DNA of 64,000 nt from Neolewinella litorea. Its GTDB lineage: Bacteria; Bacteroidota; Bacteroidia; Chitinophagales; Saprospiraceae. The DNA lies in the NCBI RefSeq assembly GCF_004803465.1, contig NZ_SRSF01000002.1:577208-641207 (forward strand), read 5' to 3'. Below are positions 1-8,089 of the stretch, piece after piece (the stretch's first letter is position 1; the number at the start of each line of letters is the position of its first letter). The translations under genes were made by a program, and so were the position numbers. The notes beneath the pieces were generated by a model. That model worked only from the letters and a program-made list of their open reading frames with translations. It did no database searches and had not been told where the DNA came from.

Positions 1-425
1 TCCTCGATCCGGTCGTCTACCCAGCGGCCGCGACCGAAGGCCGACGAAGCCAGGGAGTCACCGGCCGGCTCGGCGAAGGAGAGGTAGATATACTGGTTGT
101 TGGCGAAGTCCGGGTCCAGTACAACGTCGAGCAATCCGCCCTGCCCCCAGTTCAGCACCTCCGGGGTACCCGCCACCGGCTCGGAGAGCGTCGTATCCGG
201 CTGCACGATCCGCAGGCGGCCGGGGCGTTCGGTGACCAGCATCCGCCCGTCGGGCAGGAAAGCCATTCCCCAGGGGTGGTCGAGGCTGTCGATTAGGGTC
301 TTGACCTGCACGGTACCCGCGTCCGTGACCACCTGCCCCTTTTGGGCCTGCAGGGAGGGCAAACAACAAGCAAGAAAAAGAAACAACAGGCCGAGGACCT
401 GCCGGGGGGTAGCGATAGTTTTCAT
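1..425 (-). CDS. PQQ-dependent sugar dehydrogenase, 3' part missing (window edge)
   Basis: Reading the minus strand from ATG at 425 gives 141 codons that run off the left edge. The product starts with a signal peptide (Met-Lys-Thr, then a Leu/Phe-rich core ending near LQAQ), so it is exported. Residues about 50-70 contain HPWGMAFLPDGRMLVTERPG, followed by a GQGGLLDVVLDPDF segment; both are typical of the first beta-propeller blades of soluble aldose/glucose sugar dehydrogenases (YliI/GSDH family), which oxidise sugars in the periplasm with PQQ. The active-site His and Ca/PQQ ligands lie mostly beyond the visible part, so catalytic competence cannot be judged. It is divergent from the CHAT protein gene to its right. 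The family call is firm for the visible part; the substrate is unknown. Confidence 0.85.
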   Translation of the reverse strand, partial: MKTIATPRQVLGLLFLFLACCLPSLQAQKGQVVTDAGTVQVKTLIDSLDHPWGMAFLPDGRMLVTERPGRLRIVQPDTTLSEPVAGTPEVLNWGQGGLLDVVLDPDFANNQYIYLSFAEPAGDSLASSAFGRGRWVDDRIE

Positions 426-550
426 AGCACGGTATTTGGCGGCCTAACGGGAAAATGTGGGAGTTGGGTTCAATTTTGCCGGGTGGACCCTTCCAAGCCG
501 AGGGCCGGGCCCCTCACATGAACCGATGAAAATTAGTTGCGTCATTCAGC

Positions 551-558
551 TATCTTGG
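551..558 (+). promoter_or_regulatory. Possible -7 box (TATCTTGG) of the CHAT gene
   Basis: TATCTTGG matches the Bacteroidota TAnnTTTG -7 pattern with one mismatch. It lies 20 nt before the TTG at 579. No clear TTG -33 element is seen at the expected distance. The box argues that translation starts at 579 and not at the in-frame TTG at 537, which would lie upstream of the box. Confidence 0.3.
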
Positions 559-578
559 CGGGAACCACCCGCCCCAGC

Positions 579-3146
579 TTGCGTCTCCGATTCTTCATCC
601 TCCTCCTCATTCCGGTGTTGCTGGGAGTAGCCTGCTCGGCTACGACTGAGCGTATCCCGCTGTCCCCGTTCGAGACGGAAATAGCTGCCGGAGTAGAGCA
701 ACTGGCGGCTGACTACACCGCCGGTCGCCTGCCCGAAGCCCTGGCCACCGCCCGAAGCCTGAATTACCGCCTGGAGACAACGCCCGCGCCCGTCCGGGAT
801 GAACTGCGGGTACCGGTAGACCAGTACCTGGCCATGCTCCATTATCACTGGCAGCAGCACGTGGATTCCCTGCAATACTATTCGCGGCGGGCCGCGCAAC
901 GACTCCCCGAAGATCCGGCCCTGGATACCCGGGTGCGTCAGTTGCTCTGCCAGGCCTACGCCACTTTCCACGCCTGGAGCTGGCTGGAGGTGCAGCTGAC
1001 CACGCGTTACGCACGCCGCTTGCAGGAGCGCGCCGGACAGGACCGCAGCGCCATCTACGCCGAACTGCTGGTGGTGGAAGGTCAGGCCCTGAAACAGTAC
1101 GCCGACCGCCAACCCGCGGACGAGCGACCTCCACTGTACCACCAAAGCGAGGCGCTGCTGCGGGAGGCCTGGGAACGATACCGCGACCTGGATTCCCCCT
1201 GGGCCTCCACGGCGGTGGAGAACCTCATCATCGTATCCGTCCGCAGTCCGGAAAATGACCCCCAGCTTCCGGCCCTCATCGACAGCTTCCGCGCCATGGT
1301 CGGCCCCGCGCCCCGCCCTTCCGGGTCGGCCGAACGACTGCTCGGTTACTGGCACGCCTCCCGCGGGCGGGCCGACAGCGCCGCCGCCTACTACCGGGCC
1401 GTCCTCGAACAACCGGCCTCCTTTTCCAACCACTACGCCGACGAGGCCCGCTACATGCTCATCGAAGGTGCCTTGCAAAACGAGGACTACCACCAAGCCT
1501 TCGCCCTTACCCTCGCCGACCAGCACCAGCGGGGGTGCTGCCCCTCCGGCGGCGGCGACCCGGCGCCCCTGACCTGCCTGGAAAAACTGGAATGCATCTA
1601 CCACCTCACGGCCCTGGCCGAAATTCACCTGCAGCGCTACGAAAGCCGGGGCGGCAGCGCTGACCTGGATTCGGCGGCCGCATATGTACAGACCTCCCTG
1701 GAGCGCTACGAAAGCGCCTTTGTAAGCGAAAAGGAAGAAGGCATCCTCAACCAGAGCCTCACCCTGGGCGACCGGGTAATCAACACCGCCCTGCGCACCG
1801 CCGCCTACCGGGCCCGCGCCACCCCCTCGCCGGAGCACCTGAACGCCCTCTTCCAGGCCATGGAAAAGGGGAAGACCTTCCTGCTAACCCGCGATCTCCT
1901 GCAGATCGCCGGGGCACGCGCGGAACTCACCGCGGCGGACAGCCTCCGCCAGTTACGTACCGCCATCGACCTGATCCAGAAAAACTTTGCCCGCGACCTG
2001 AGCGTCACCGAGACCACCCTGGCGGAATACCAGCTATTGCTGCGCCGGGAAAAGGCACTGCTGGCCCAGAACCAAACCACCAGGTCGGAAGCCCTGCACG
2101 GTGTGACGCGGGGCTACGGGGTGAGTTCGCTCCGCGACGTCCAGCAAGCGTTGACCGACCAGCAGGCCCTCCTGGAGTTTGCCGAATCCGCCGCGGGCCT
2201 GCACGCCTTCTACGTAGACCGTGATACCACGCTGTCCTACCTGATTGCAGGTTCCGCGGTGGAGAAGGCCGACCAGCTGATAGCCCAGCTGGTGGGTGAC
2301 CAGCGCAGCATCTCCCCCCGTTTTGATTCCCTCGCCCACGACCTGTATCGCAGCCTGTTGCTGCCCGCTGCCGAAGCGCTGCGCCGCAGGGAAGAACTGT
2401 TAATCGTGCCCACCGCCGCCCTGGCGTCACTGCCGTTTGCCGCATTGCTCCCGCGCCCCGCCGCCCCGGATTCCTCCGACGCCCGCGCATATCTGGCCGA
2501 CGACCACCTGATCCGGTACCTGCCCAGTTGGCGAACGGAAGTGCAGCACCGCCGCCTGCGCGTACCGCTCAACGCAACACCCCGCCTCGGCGTGATCACC
2601 TACCCCGCCCTGCGGCCCTACTTCGATCCGCTGAACACCCTGCTAGGCGGCCACTCCGCCGTCAGTACCACTTTCCTGCCCCCGGCACCCAGCAGTCCGA
2701 CTCCCTTTGCCTCGCGCACGGCCGACTACGACTGGTTGCAACTCTCCCTGCACGCGGGCGGCGACCAGCAATCGCTGAATGAGAACTACCTCTACCTGAG
2801 CCCCACGGACAGTCTGAACGGACTGCAGATCGGCGAATACCCCCTGGCACCCCGCCTCGTAGTGCTCGCTGCCTGTTCCTCCTCCCTGGGCTACACCTAC
2901 AAACGCGAGGGCACCTTCAGTCTGCGGCGCAGTTTCCACCGGGCCGGGGTACCGGACGTGGTCTCTTCCCTCTACGACATTCCGGCGGCGGCTACCGCCG
3001 TATTGCTGCGCGAATTCTACGCCGCCCTGCTGTCCGGCGCGTCTCCGGCCACCGCCCTGAACCGCGCCCAGCGCAAGTGCCGCTCCGGCGCCCTCGGCGC
3101 GCGCTACACCTTGCCCTATTATTGGGCCGGCCTGACGGTGAGCTAA
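579..3146 (+). CDS. Exported TPR-CHAT domain lipoprotein
   Basis: The product (855 residues from TTG 579) has a lipoprotein signal peptide with lipobox LLGVAC, so it is probably anchored outside the cytoplasm. The first 550 residues are helical and TPR-like. The C-terminal 300 residues form a CHAT (caspase HetF-associated with TPRs) peptidase domain: a catalytic His in LQLSLHAGGD at about residue 725 and a catalytic Cys in LVVLAACSSSLG at about residue 766, followed by the usual FHRAGVPDVVSSLYD and PATALNRAQ segments. Both residues of the His/Cys dyad are present, so it could be an active cysteine peptidase; the substrate is unknown. An in-frame TTG at 537 would add 14 residues; no in-frame ATG precedes the signal peptide. 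The gene is not in an obvious operon. It ends convergently with the next gene, with a 4-bp overlap of the coding ends. Confidence 0.85.
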   Translation: MRLRFFILLLIPVLLGVACSATTERIPLSPFETEIAAGVEQLAADYTAGRLPEALATARSLNYRLETTPAPVRDELRVPVDQYLAMLHYHWQQHVDSLQYYSRRAAQRLPEDPALDTRVRQLLCQAYATFHAWSWLEVQLTTRYARRLQERAGQDRSAIYAELLVVEGQALKQYADRQPADERPPLYHQSEALLREAWERYRDLDSPWASTAVENLIIVSVRSPENDPQLPALIDSFRAMVGPAPRPSGSAERLLGYWHASRGRADSAAAYYRAVLEQPASFSNHYADEARYMLIEGALQNEDYHQAFALTLADQHQRGCCPSGGGDPAPLTCLEKLECIYHLTALAEIHLQRYESRGGSADLDSAAAYVQTSLERYESAFVSEKEEGILNQSLTLGDRVINTALRTAAYRARATPSPEHLNALFQAMEKGKTFLLTRDLLQIAGARAELTAADSLRQLRTAIDLIQKNFARDLSVTETTLAEYQLLLRREKALLAQNQTTRSEALHGVTRGYGVSSLRDVQQALTDQQALLEFAESAAGLHAFYVDRDTTLSYLIAGSAVEKADQLIAQLVGDQRSISPRFDSLAHDLYRSLLLPAAEALRRREELLIVPTAALASLPFAALLPRPAAPDSSDARAYLADDHLIRYLPSWRTEVQHRRLRVPLNATPRLGVITYPALRPYFDPLNTLLGGHSAVSTTFLPPAPSSPTPFASRTADYDWLQLSLHAGGDQQSLNENYLYLSPTDSLNGLQIGEYPLAPRLVVLAACSSSLGYTYKREGTFSLRRSFHRAGVPDVVSSLYDIPAAATAVLLREFYAALLSGASPATALNRAQRKCRSGALGARYTLPYYWAGLTVS

Positions 3147-3958
3147 CCAGGGTAGTGTTCTCCATCAATGTAGGTCCGGGTGGTGGTCAGGCGAATGTCC
3201 GGCCCGTCCACGTAGTGTACGTCGTTGAAGGCCAGTACGGGTTCTTCACCCGGTACGGTCAGGGCTTTGTGGGCGGCCCGCCAGTGCTTTTCGCCTTGGA
3301 GGGGCACCCATACCATGGAACTGTCGTTACAGACGGTGGCCAGCATGACCAGGGGCTCCACGGAGCTGAACAGGCGCCAGAGTTGGTAAAAAGCCTTCGT
3401 ACCCACATCGTAGTGCTTTCTCCAATCCCACCGCACCGCCATATAGGTGCCCGAGGACCGCGTGGGTCGGAAGGCGGTGGAGCACACGCCGCCGATTTTG
3501 CTGCCCAGAAGCAGATGCGCATCCGGATCTTCCGGCAGCGGGGCGCCGCCATTTTGCTCGGCCCCGCAGTAATGCGCAACCAAAACCGATTCTTCCGGGG
3601 AGAAATGCTCCGGGGGGCCGCCAAAGTGGTCCAGGGCCACGAAGCGAACGGCGCTTGCCCCGGGGCCCTGTTCGGTAAGCAGGGATAATCCGTCCGTGCG
3701 CGGCATGCCTTCTTCATCTAATTCGTCCAACGACCACACGCGTTGCATACCCGGTGGCAGGACCATCACGACCGGCTGGGCGTAATACGGTTCCGCGGAG
3801 GGTGGCGGGCTTACCACGTCGGTCGACGGCGAAGGTCGCACGATTACGCTCGGATTGTAGTGGTCGCTGACTTCCTGAAAAGAGCGGTAGTCGATTTTGC
3901 CGTTCAGCAGGCCCTGGCTGCGCTGCAAACCGACGCGGGAGTAGGGAATTTTGATCAT
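3143..3958 (-). CDS. Hypothetical protein
   Basis: The product has 271 residues from ATG 3958 (MIKIPYSRVGLQRSQG). An in-frame ATG at 3988 would add ten Thr/Ile-rich residues, less like a normal N-terminus. No signal peptide or membrane segment is visible. The middle contains a Pro-rich stretch (about residues 45-70), then a globular region rich in Trp, Tyr and His that includes CSTAFRPTRSSGTYMAVRWDW. I do not recognise the family. Its stop codon overlaps the end of the convergent CHAT gene. Codon use and GC resemble the neighbours, and the frame is long and uninterrupted, so it is likely a real gene. Confidence 0.6.
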   Translation of the reverse strand: MIKIPYSRVGLQRSQGLLNGKIDYRSFQEVSDHYNPSVIVRPSPSTDVVSPPPSAEPYYAQPVVMVLPPGMQRVWSLDELDEEGMPRTDGLSLLTEQGPGASAVRFVALDHFGGPPEHFSPEESVLVAHYCGAEQNGGAPLPEDPDAHLLLGSKIGGVCSTAFRPTRSSGTYMAVRWDWRKHYDVGTKAFYQLWRLFSSVEPLVMLATVCNDSSMVWVPLQGEKHWRAAHKALTVPGEEPVLAFNDVHYVDGPDIRLTTTRTYIDGEHYPG

Positions 3959-4081
3959 GGTACTGGTCGTAGTAAGGATTATGACCACCCACCTTCCGAC
4001 GGCGGCCGATTCATCTGATTAATGGTGTTAGCCAACTAGGGTAACCCCTGGATCGGGGCGAATTTGACTCCGGGCAACCGC

Positions 4082-4582
4082 CTATTCCCCCGCCGCGCCG
4101 AAATTTTCCAGGTCGATCCGGCAGCCGCAGAGGCCTTCCGGCCAGGGGCAGCGGGCCGGTTCGTATTCGCAGAATTCCAGGTGGTGGTAGCCCGAGTCGC
4201 CGGGATCGAAGTAGTCTTCGTACATCAGCCGCAGCAGTTGGGGGTACAGTAGGCGGGGCGGCACGCCTTCGGGTGCATCGGCCAGGGTGCGGTGGGCGGC
4301 CCAGAGGTCCAGCAGGTCGCGGACGAGCGCTTCGAGTTGCGCGTCGGTCAGCCGCTCGGCCGGAGGGAACACCTCGGGTGCGAACCCCAGGGCAACGTAC
4401 ATATTGGAGTTGCTGGCTCCGGAAACGTAGCGCTCCACGTCCGAGAAGTGGCGGATCAGTTCGGCGCGTTGCCGCTCTTCCTCATTGACAAAGTATTGAT
4501 CGGCCAGTGGTCGGGGGCGCTCGCGGCGTTGGTGGGCCGCGGTGCGCAGGTCTTCGGTCAGTTGGTCTACATAGCGTTGCAT
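4082..4582 (-). CDS. Hypothetical protein
   Basis: The product has 166 residues starting at ATG 4582 (MQRYVDQLTEDLRTAAHQRR). Although the frame stays open upstream to 4714, a TATCTTTC -7-like box ends five bases before ATG 4582 and the upstream residues are Pro/Arg-rich low-complexity sequence, so 4582 is preferred. The protein is soluble, acidic and mostly helical, with two Cys near the C-terminus (CPWPEGLCGC) that could bind metal. I do not recognise the family. It stands alone between two minus-strand genes. Confidence 0.6.
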   Translation of the reverse strand: MQRYVDQLTEDLRTAAHQRRERPRPLADQYFVNEEERQRAELIRHFSDVERYVSGASNSNMYVALGFAPEVFPPAERLTDAQLEALVRDLLDLWAAHRTLADAPEGVPPRLLYPQLLRLMYEDYFDPGDSGYHHLEFCEYEPARCPWPEGLCGCRIDLENFGAAGE

Positions 4583-4587
4583 ACCGT

Positions 4588-4595
4588 GAAAGATA
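4588..4595 (-). promoter_or_regulatory. -7-like box TATCTTTC, 5 nt before ATG 4582
   Basis: On the minus strand TATCTTTC lies five bases upstream of the start codon of the 166-residue hypothetical gene. It fits TAnnTTTG with one mismatch. If used, the transcript would begin at or within a few bases of the ATG. The same spacing recurs at several other genes in this window. Confidence 0.4.
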
Positions 4596-4801
4596 GCAAA
4601 GCTTCCTACATACCGAAACGGGATGTGGGCGCGGTCGCGGGTGCCGGCTTCCGACCGGGGCGGCCGGCGGGGTGGGTCCCCAAAAAAAAGAAGCGGCGCC
4701 CCCCGGTTCACCACAGTGGTGGTATCGAGGGGCGAGCCCGCTTCACAAAAGTAATCTCAACTCAAACTTCAAAAGCATAGGTCGTAGAGCACCGCGAGGG
4801 G

Positions 4802-7405
4802 CTACTCATTCTTCTTCTTGTCCGACTTAGTGGGGGCCGGGGCGGCCGAGCGGCGGGCGGCGGCGCGGCGCGTCTGCGTGGGTGCGGCGGCGGCACCGCC
4901 GCCGCCGTTGTCGTCGCCGCCACCCATAAGGTCGTCGTTGCTGACGCCGCGGGTTTTGCGGCGGGCGCGGTCGGCTTCCAGTTCGCCGAACTTGTAGCTG
5001 AAGGTCAGCTTGATGTTGCGGTTGAGGAGGAGGTCTTCCCGGACCTGGGTGAAGTTGGGCGTTTCCAGTTCACTACGCAGCGTCCAGCCGCGACCGGCAA
5101 AGTTCTCGGCCGACAGGCCTATGGTGCCCCGTCCTTCGTTAAATTCCTTGCTCACGCCCAGGGCGTACATACCGAAGCCGCCGCGCGAGCCCTGCAGTTG
5201 TACCCGCCGGCCCCGCATGAAGGTGAAGGCCTGCGCGCTCCAGCCGTGGTTCAGCTTCAGCTGGCTCATCAACCTGCCGCCGTAGTTAAGGCCGGCGTTG
5301 GTCTGGGTGACGGAGATGCCGTCGGCCCCGGTTACCTGGCCTTCCAGGCGGGCGTAGTCGACGTCGAAGCCGCCGTTGACCGTCCAGCGGTTTGTCAGAT
5401 AGAGGTTCAGGAAGGCGTTGATGCCTACCGCCTGCTCTTTGCCGATGTTCTCGTAGGTCGTGAGCAGGGTGCCCTCCAGGCTGTCGATCGGCGTGCGGAC
5501 CTCATTTATGGCGTTGGAGGTATTGCGCCCGAAGAGGGAGAGGTTGAGGTAGGTCTTGCCCACCATGCTGCTGTAGCCGAGTTCGTAGTTGTCGGTCAGC
5601 TCCGGGCGCAGCAGGGGGTTACCCACCTCGATGTTCTGGGTGTTTTCCAGGTTGACGTTGGGGTTCAGCTGCCGCAGCCAGGGCCGCTGTATGCGCCGGC
5701 TGTAGGCTGCCTTTACAGTGGTGGACTCCCCTACCCGCTTGGAGAGGTTCAGGCTGGGCACCAGGTTGGCGTAGTCGGGGATCTCGATCGTTTCCAGGTT
5801 CTGGGTGGCCTGGATGCGGGTCTGCTCGTAGCGGAGCCCGGCCTTGACGGTCATTTCACCGGGCAATGACAGGGTGTAGGCACCATAGGCGGCCACGATG
5901 TCCTGTCCGTAGTCCAGCTGCCCGGCCGGGCGTAGTCCGTCGGCGGAGAAGGGGTCCTGCCCTTCGGCACTCAGGTAGCGGAAGTCGCTGTTGACCTGCC
6001 GCAGGATACCCTTGGCGCCGGCCTCAACGATCTGGGTTTCCCCGATGGGGTGGATGTAGTCGGTCTGGAGGGTGATCTCCTCGTTGTTGCTGTTATTGAG
6101 GTTTTGCAGGCGGCTCAGCACGGTCTCCCGTCCGTCGAGGTTGGAGGATACGAAGTTGGTGTTCTCGTCCGTAGTGCTGTAGAGGGTGGAGACGCTGAGT
6201 TCGCGGCCGGGCTTGATGACGAAGAGGTAGTCGAGGTTCAGGTCGATGCTGTTGCCGGTGCGCTCGCTCTCAATGTCGCGCAGGAAGGTGGACAGGGGTT
6301 GCTCGTTAGCGTACACGCTGGTGGTCTGCAGTTGGTCGCGGTTGAAGTTGCGCAGTCCGAAGCGGATGCCCCCGGAGAGGAACTGCCGGTCGGTGATGTC
6401 GTAGTCCAGTCCCAAGTTATACCGACCGAACATCCCGTTGTCGCTGGCCTGTCCGAACTGCTCGCTGCGGCTGTCGGTAAACTGCTGCAGCAGGGAGGTT
6501 TCGGCGTCGTTGTAGAAGGCGCGGCCGAAGCCACCCAGGGTGAGGCCGAACTTGCCCTTGCGGTAGCTGCCGTTCAGGCCGAGGTTGGACCCCCGCAGTC
6601 CGACACCCGTATCCACGTTGAGGAAGTATCCGGCCAGGCTGTTCTTCTTGGTGATGATATTGATGATGCCCCCGCTTCCCTCGGCGTCGTACTTGGCGGA
6701 GGGGCTGGTGATGACCTCCACGCTCTTGATCTGGTCGGCGGGAATCATCTTCATGGCGTCGGCCACGCTGCTGGCGATGATGGTGGAGGGTTTGTTGTTG
6801 ATCAGTACGCGGATGTTGCTGTTGCCCCGCAGGCTCACGTTGCCCTCCAGGTCGACTTGCAGCAGGGGTACCCGCCGCAGTACGTCGCTGGCGTCTCCCC
6901 CCTTGCTCAGTTGGTCCTGCTCGGCGTTGTAGACCAGGCGGTCCACCTTCTCCTCGATCAGGGCGCGCTGGCCGGTGACGGTGACTTCCTCCAGCAGTTC
7001 GGCGGAAGCGCCGAGGGTGACGTTGCCGATGGCGGTGGCCTTGCCGCCGGCTACCGTGACGTCGGGCACGGATATTTTTTCGTATCCCAGAAAGGTGATC
7101 TCCACGCGGTAGGTGCCGTCGGCCACGTCGGTAACCGTGAAGCGACCGGCTTCGTCGGTGAGCGTACCGTTTACCAGCTCCGCCGCCGCCGTGTACAGGC
7201 TCACGGTAGCGTAGGCCACCGGGCTTCCGTCGTTGGCATCGGTGACCGTGCCGGTGATGGAGCCCGCCGCGGGCAACCACGCTTTACCGCGCAGGGAAAA
7301 AGCCGTTGCACCGGCGTCCGCGCCCACGGGAAGGGCGGCTAAAGCGACGCCGGTTAGCAACAGGCTGAAAAGAAATATAAAGCGGGGATACAAACGAGTC
7401 TTCAT
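4802..7405 (-). CDS. TonB-dependent receptor with N-terminal carboxypeptidase-regulatory-like domain
   Basis: The product has 867 residues from ATG 7405 (MKTRLYPRFIFLFSLLL), with a signal peptide. An in-frame ATG at 7423 would add six residues. Residues about 45-130 form a CarboxypepD_reg-like beta-sandwich (SITGTVTDANDGSPVAYATV), followed by the plug (EEVTVTGQR; SLRGNSNIRVLINNKPS; SVEVITSPSAKYDAEGSGGI) and a C-terminal beta-barrel of the outer-membrane beta-barrel family 3 type. This type imports or binds ligands at the outer membrane with energy from TonB/ExbBD; the ligand is unknown and no SusD partner is adjacent. An odd feature is the 60-residue tail after the barrel: Gly/Ala-rich, then Arg/Lys-rich, ending in KSDKKKNE, which does not look like a terminal beta-strand. 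A terminator-like hairpin lies just upstream of its start. Confidence 0.9.
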   Translation of the reverse strand: MKTRLYPRFIFLFSLLLTGVALAALPVGADAGATAFSLRGKAWLPAAGSITGTVTDANDGSPVAYATVSLYTAAAELVNGTLTDEAGRFTVTDVADGTYRVEITFLGYEKISVPDVTVAGGKATAIGNVTLGASAELLEEVTVTGQRALIEEKVDRLVYNAEQDQLSKGGDASDVLRRVPLLQVDLEGNVSLRGNSNIRVLINNKPSTIIASSVADAMKMIPADQIKSVEVITSPSAKYDAEGSGGIINIITKKNSLAGYFLNVDTGVGLRGSNLGLNGSYRKGKFGLTLGGFGRAFYNDAETSLLQQFTDSRSEQFGQASDNGMFGRYNLGLDYDITDRQFLSGGIRFGLRNFNRDQLQTTSVYANEQPLSTFLRDIESERTGNSIDLNLDYLFVIKPGRELSVSTLYSTTDENTNFVSSNLDGRETVLSRLQNLNNSNNEEITLQTDYIHPIGETQIVEAGAKGILRQVNSDFRYLSAEGQDPFSADGLRPAGQLDYGQDIVAAYGAYTLSLPGEMTVKAGLRYEQTRIQATQNLETIEIPDYANLVPSLNLSKRVGESTTVKAAYSRRIQRPWLRQLNPNVNLENTQNIEVGNPLLRPELTDNYELGYSSMVGKTYLNLSLFGRNTSNAINEVRTPIDSLEGTLLTTYENIGKEQAVGINAFLNLYLTNRWTVNGGFDVDYARLEGQVTGADGISVTQTNAGLNYGGRLMSQLKLNHGWSAQAFTFMRGRRVQLQGSRGGFGMYALGVSKEFNEGRGTIGLSAENFAGRGWTLRSELETPNFTQVREDLLLNRNIKLTFSYKFGELEADRARRKTRGVSNDDLMGGGDDNGGGGAAAAPTQTRRAAARRSAAPAPTKSDKKKNE

Positions 7406-7424
7406 CTGGGTGGGATTAGGCACA

Positions 7425-7456
7425 CAAAAGAAGGCCCCGCGGGGAGGCCGCGGGGC
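7425..7456 (-). terminator. Intrinsic terminator (or attenuator) 20 nt before the TonB receptor start
   Basis: On the minus strand a 9-bp perfect stem (7434-7442 with 7448-7456, five-base loop) is followed by CTTCTTTTG. It can terminate transcripts from the small lipoprotein gene that ends at 7567. It lies only about 20 nt upstream of the receptor's ATG, so a receptor promoter must either overlap it or be subject to read-through at it. Confidence 0.65.
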
Positions 7457-7566
7457 ACCGATCTACCATCCGGCGTACTTGCTCGACGATCCGGACCCGG
7501 GTGGGTTGGTCTACCCCGGTTTGATCGACGATCCGGCACGCCGGACCATACTTTCGCAGGGGTCGC

Positions 7567-7998
7567 TTATTCAACCAGCAGGGTGGTATCCGTGCCGATC
7601 AGGGAAAGCTCGGAGGGCAGGTCCTCCTCCGAGAGGTAGGGAGAGAGGTCGAACGAGAATTCCCGCGTCAGGTAGGCCTGGCAGGTAAATTCGTCTACAT
7701 TGTCGTCAAAGATGAGCCGGGCCGAAGACTGGGTGGGATTGCTTTCCGCTACGTCGCCCGTCGTCACCAGGTCCAGTTTCCAGAATTCTGACGTACAGCC
7801 GCTGGCACCGATCTCCACCGTCAGGCAGCGACCGTCTACGTGGGCCGACTCCAGGTTGTAGTGGTCGGAAGCTAAACCCTCCACCGACCCCACGATCCTG
7901 ATATCGGGACCGCAGTCAAGGGTAAGGGCTTCGTCCTTCTCGCAGGAAAACAACAGGAAGGCGAGCAAAAACAGGGGCAATACAGTGAACTTTGTCAT
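7567..7998 (-). CDS. Small lipoprotein, unknown function
   Basis: The product has 143 residues from ATG 7998 (MTKFTVLPLFLLAFLLFSCEKDE), with a clear lipobox (LLFSC). An ATG at 8025 would add nine residues but would spoil the N-terminal signal peptide. The mature protein has four Cys besides the lipidated one, probably forming disulfides, and a beta-rich composition. I see no recognisable domain. It lies upstream of the TonB-dependent receptor, separated from it by a terminator-like hairpin, so co-transcription is doubtful. Confidence 0.7.
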   Translation of the reverse strand: MTKFTVLPLFLLAFLLFSCEKDEALTLDCGPDIRIVGSVEGLASDHYNLESAHVDGRCLTVEIGASGCTSEFWKLDLVTTGDVAESNPTQSSARLIFDDNVDEFTCQAYLTREFSFDLSPYLSEEDLPSELSLIGTDTTLLVE

Positions 7999-8089
7999 GG
8001 CAATTCGCGCATTTGGTTTCACCATGAACAGGACGCAGGCGACCGGAAAAGCGTTGGAGGCCGGATCATAATTTTTTCCGATTCAGCGG

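Noticed and set aside
6050..7342. 430-codon plus-strand frame
   Set aside because: It is a shadow opposite the TonB-dependent receptor.
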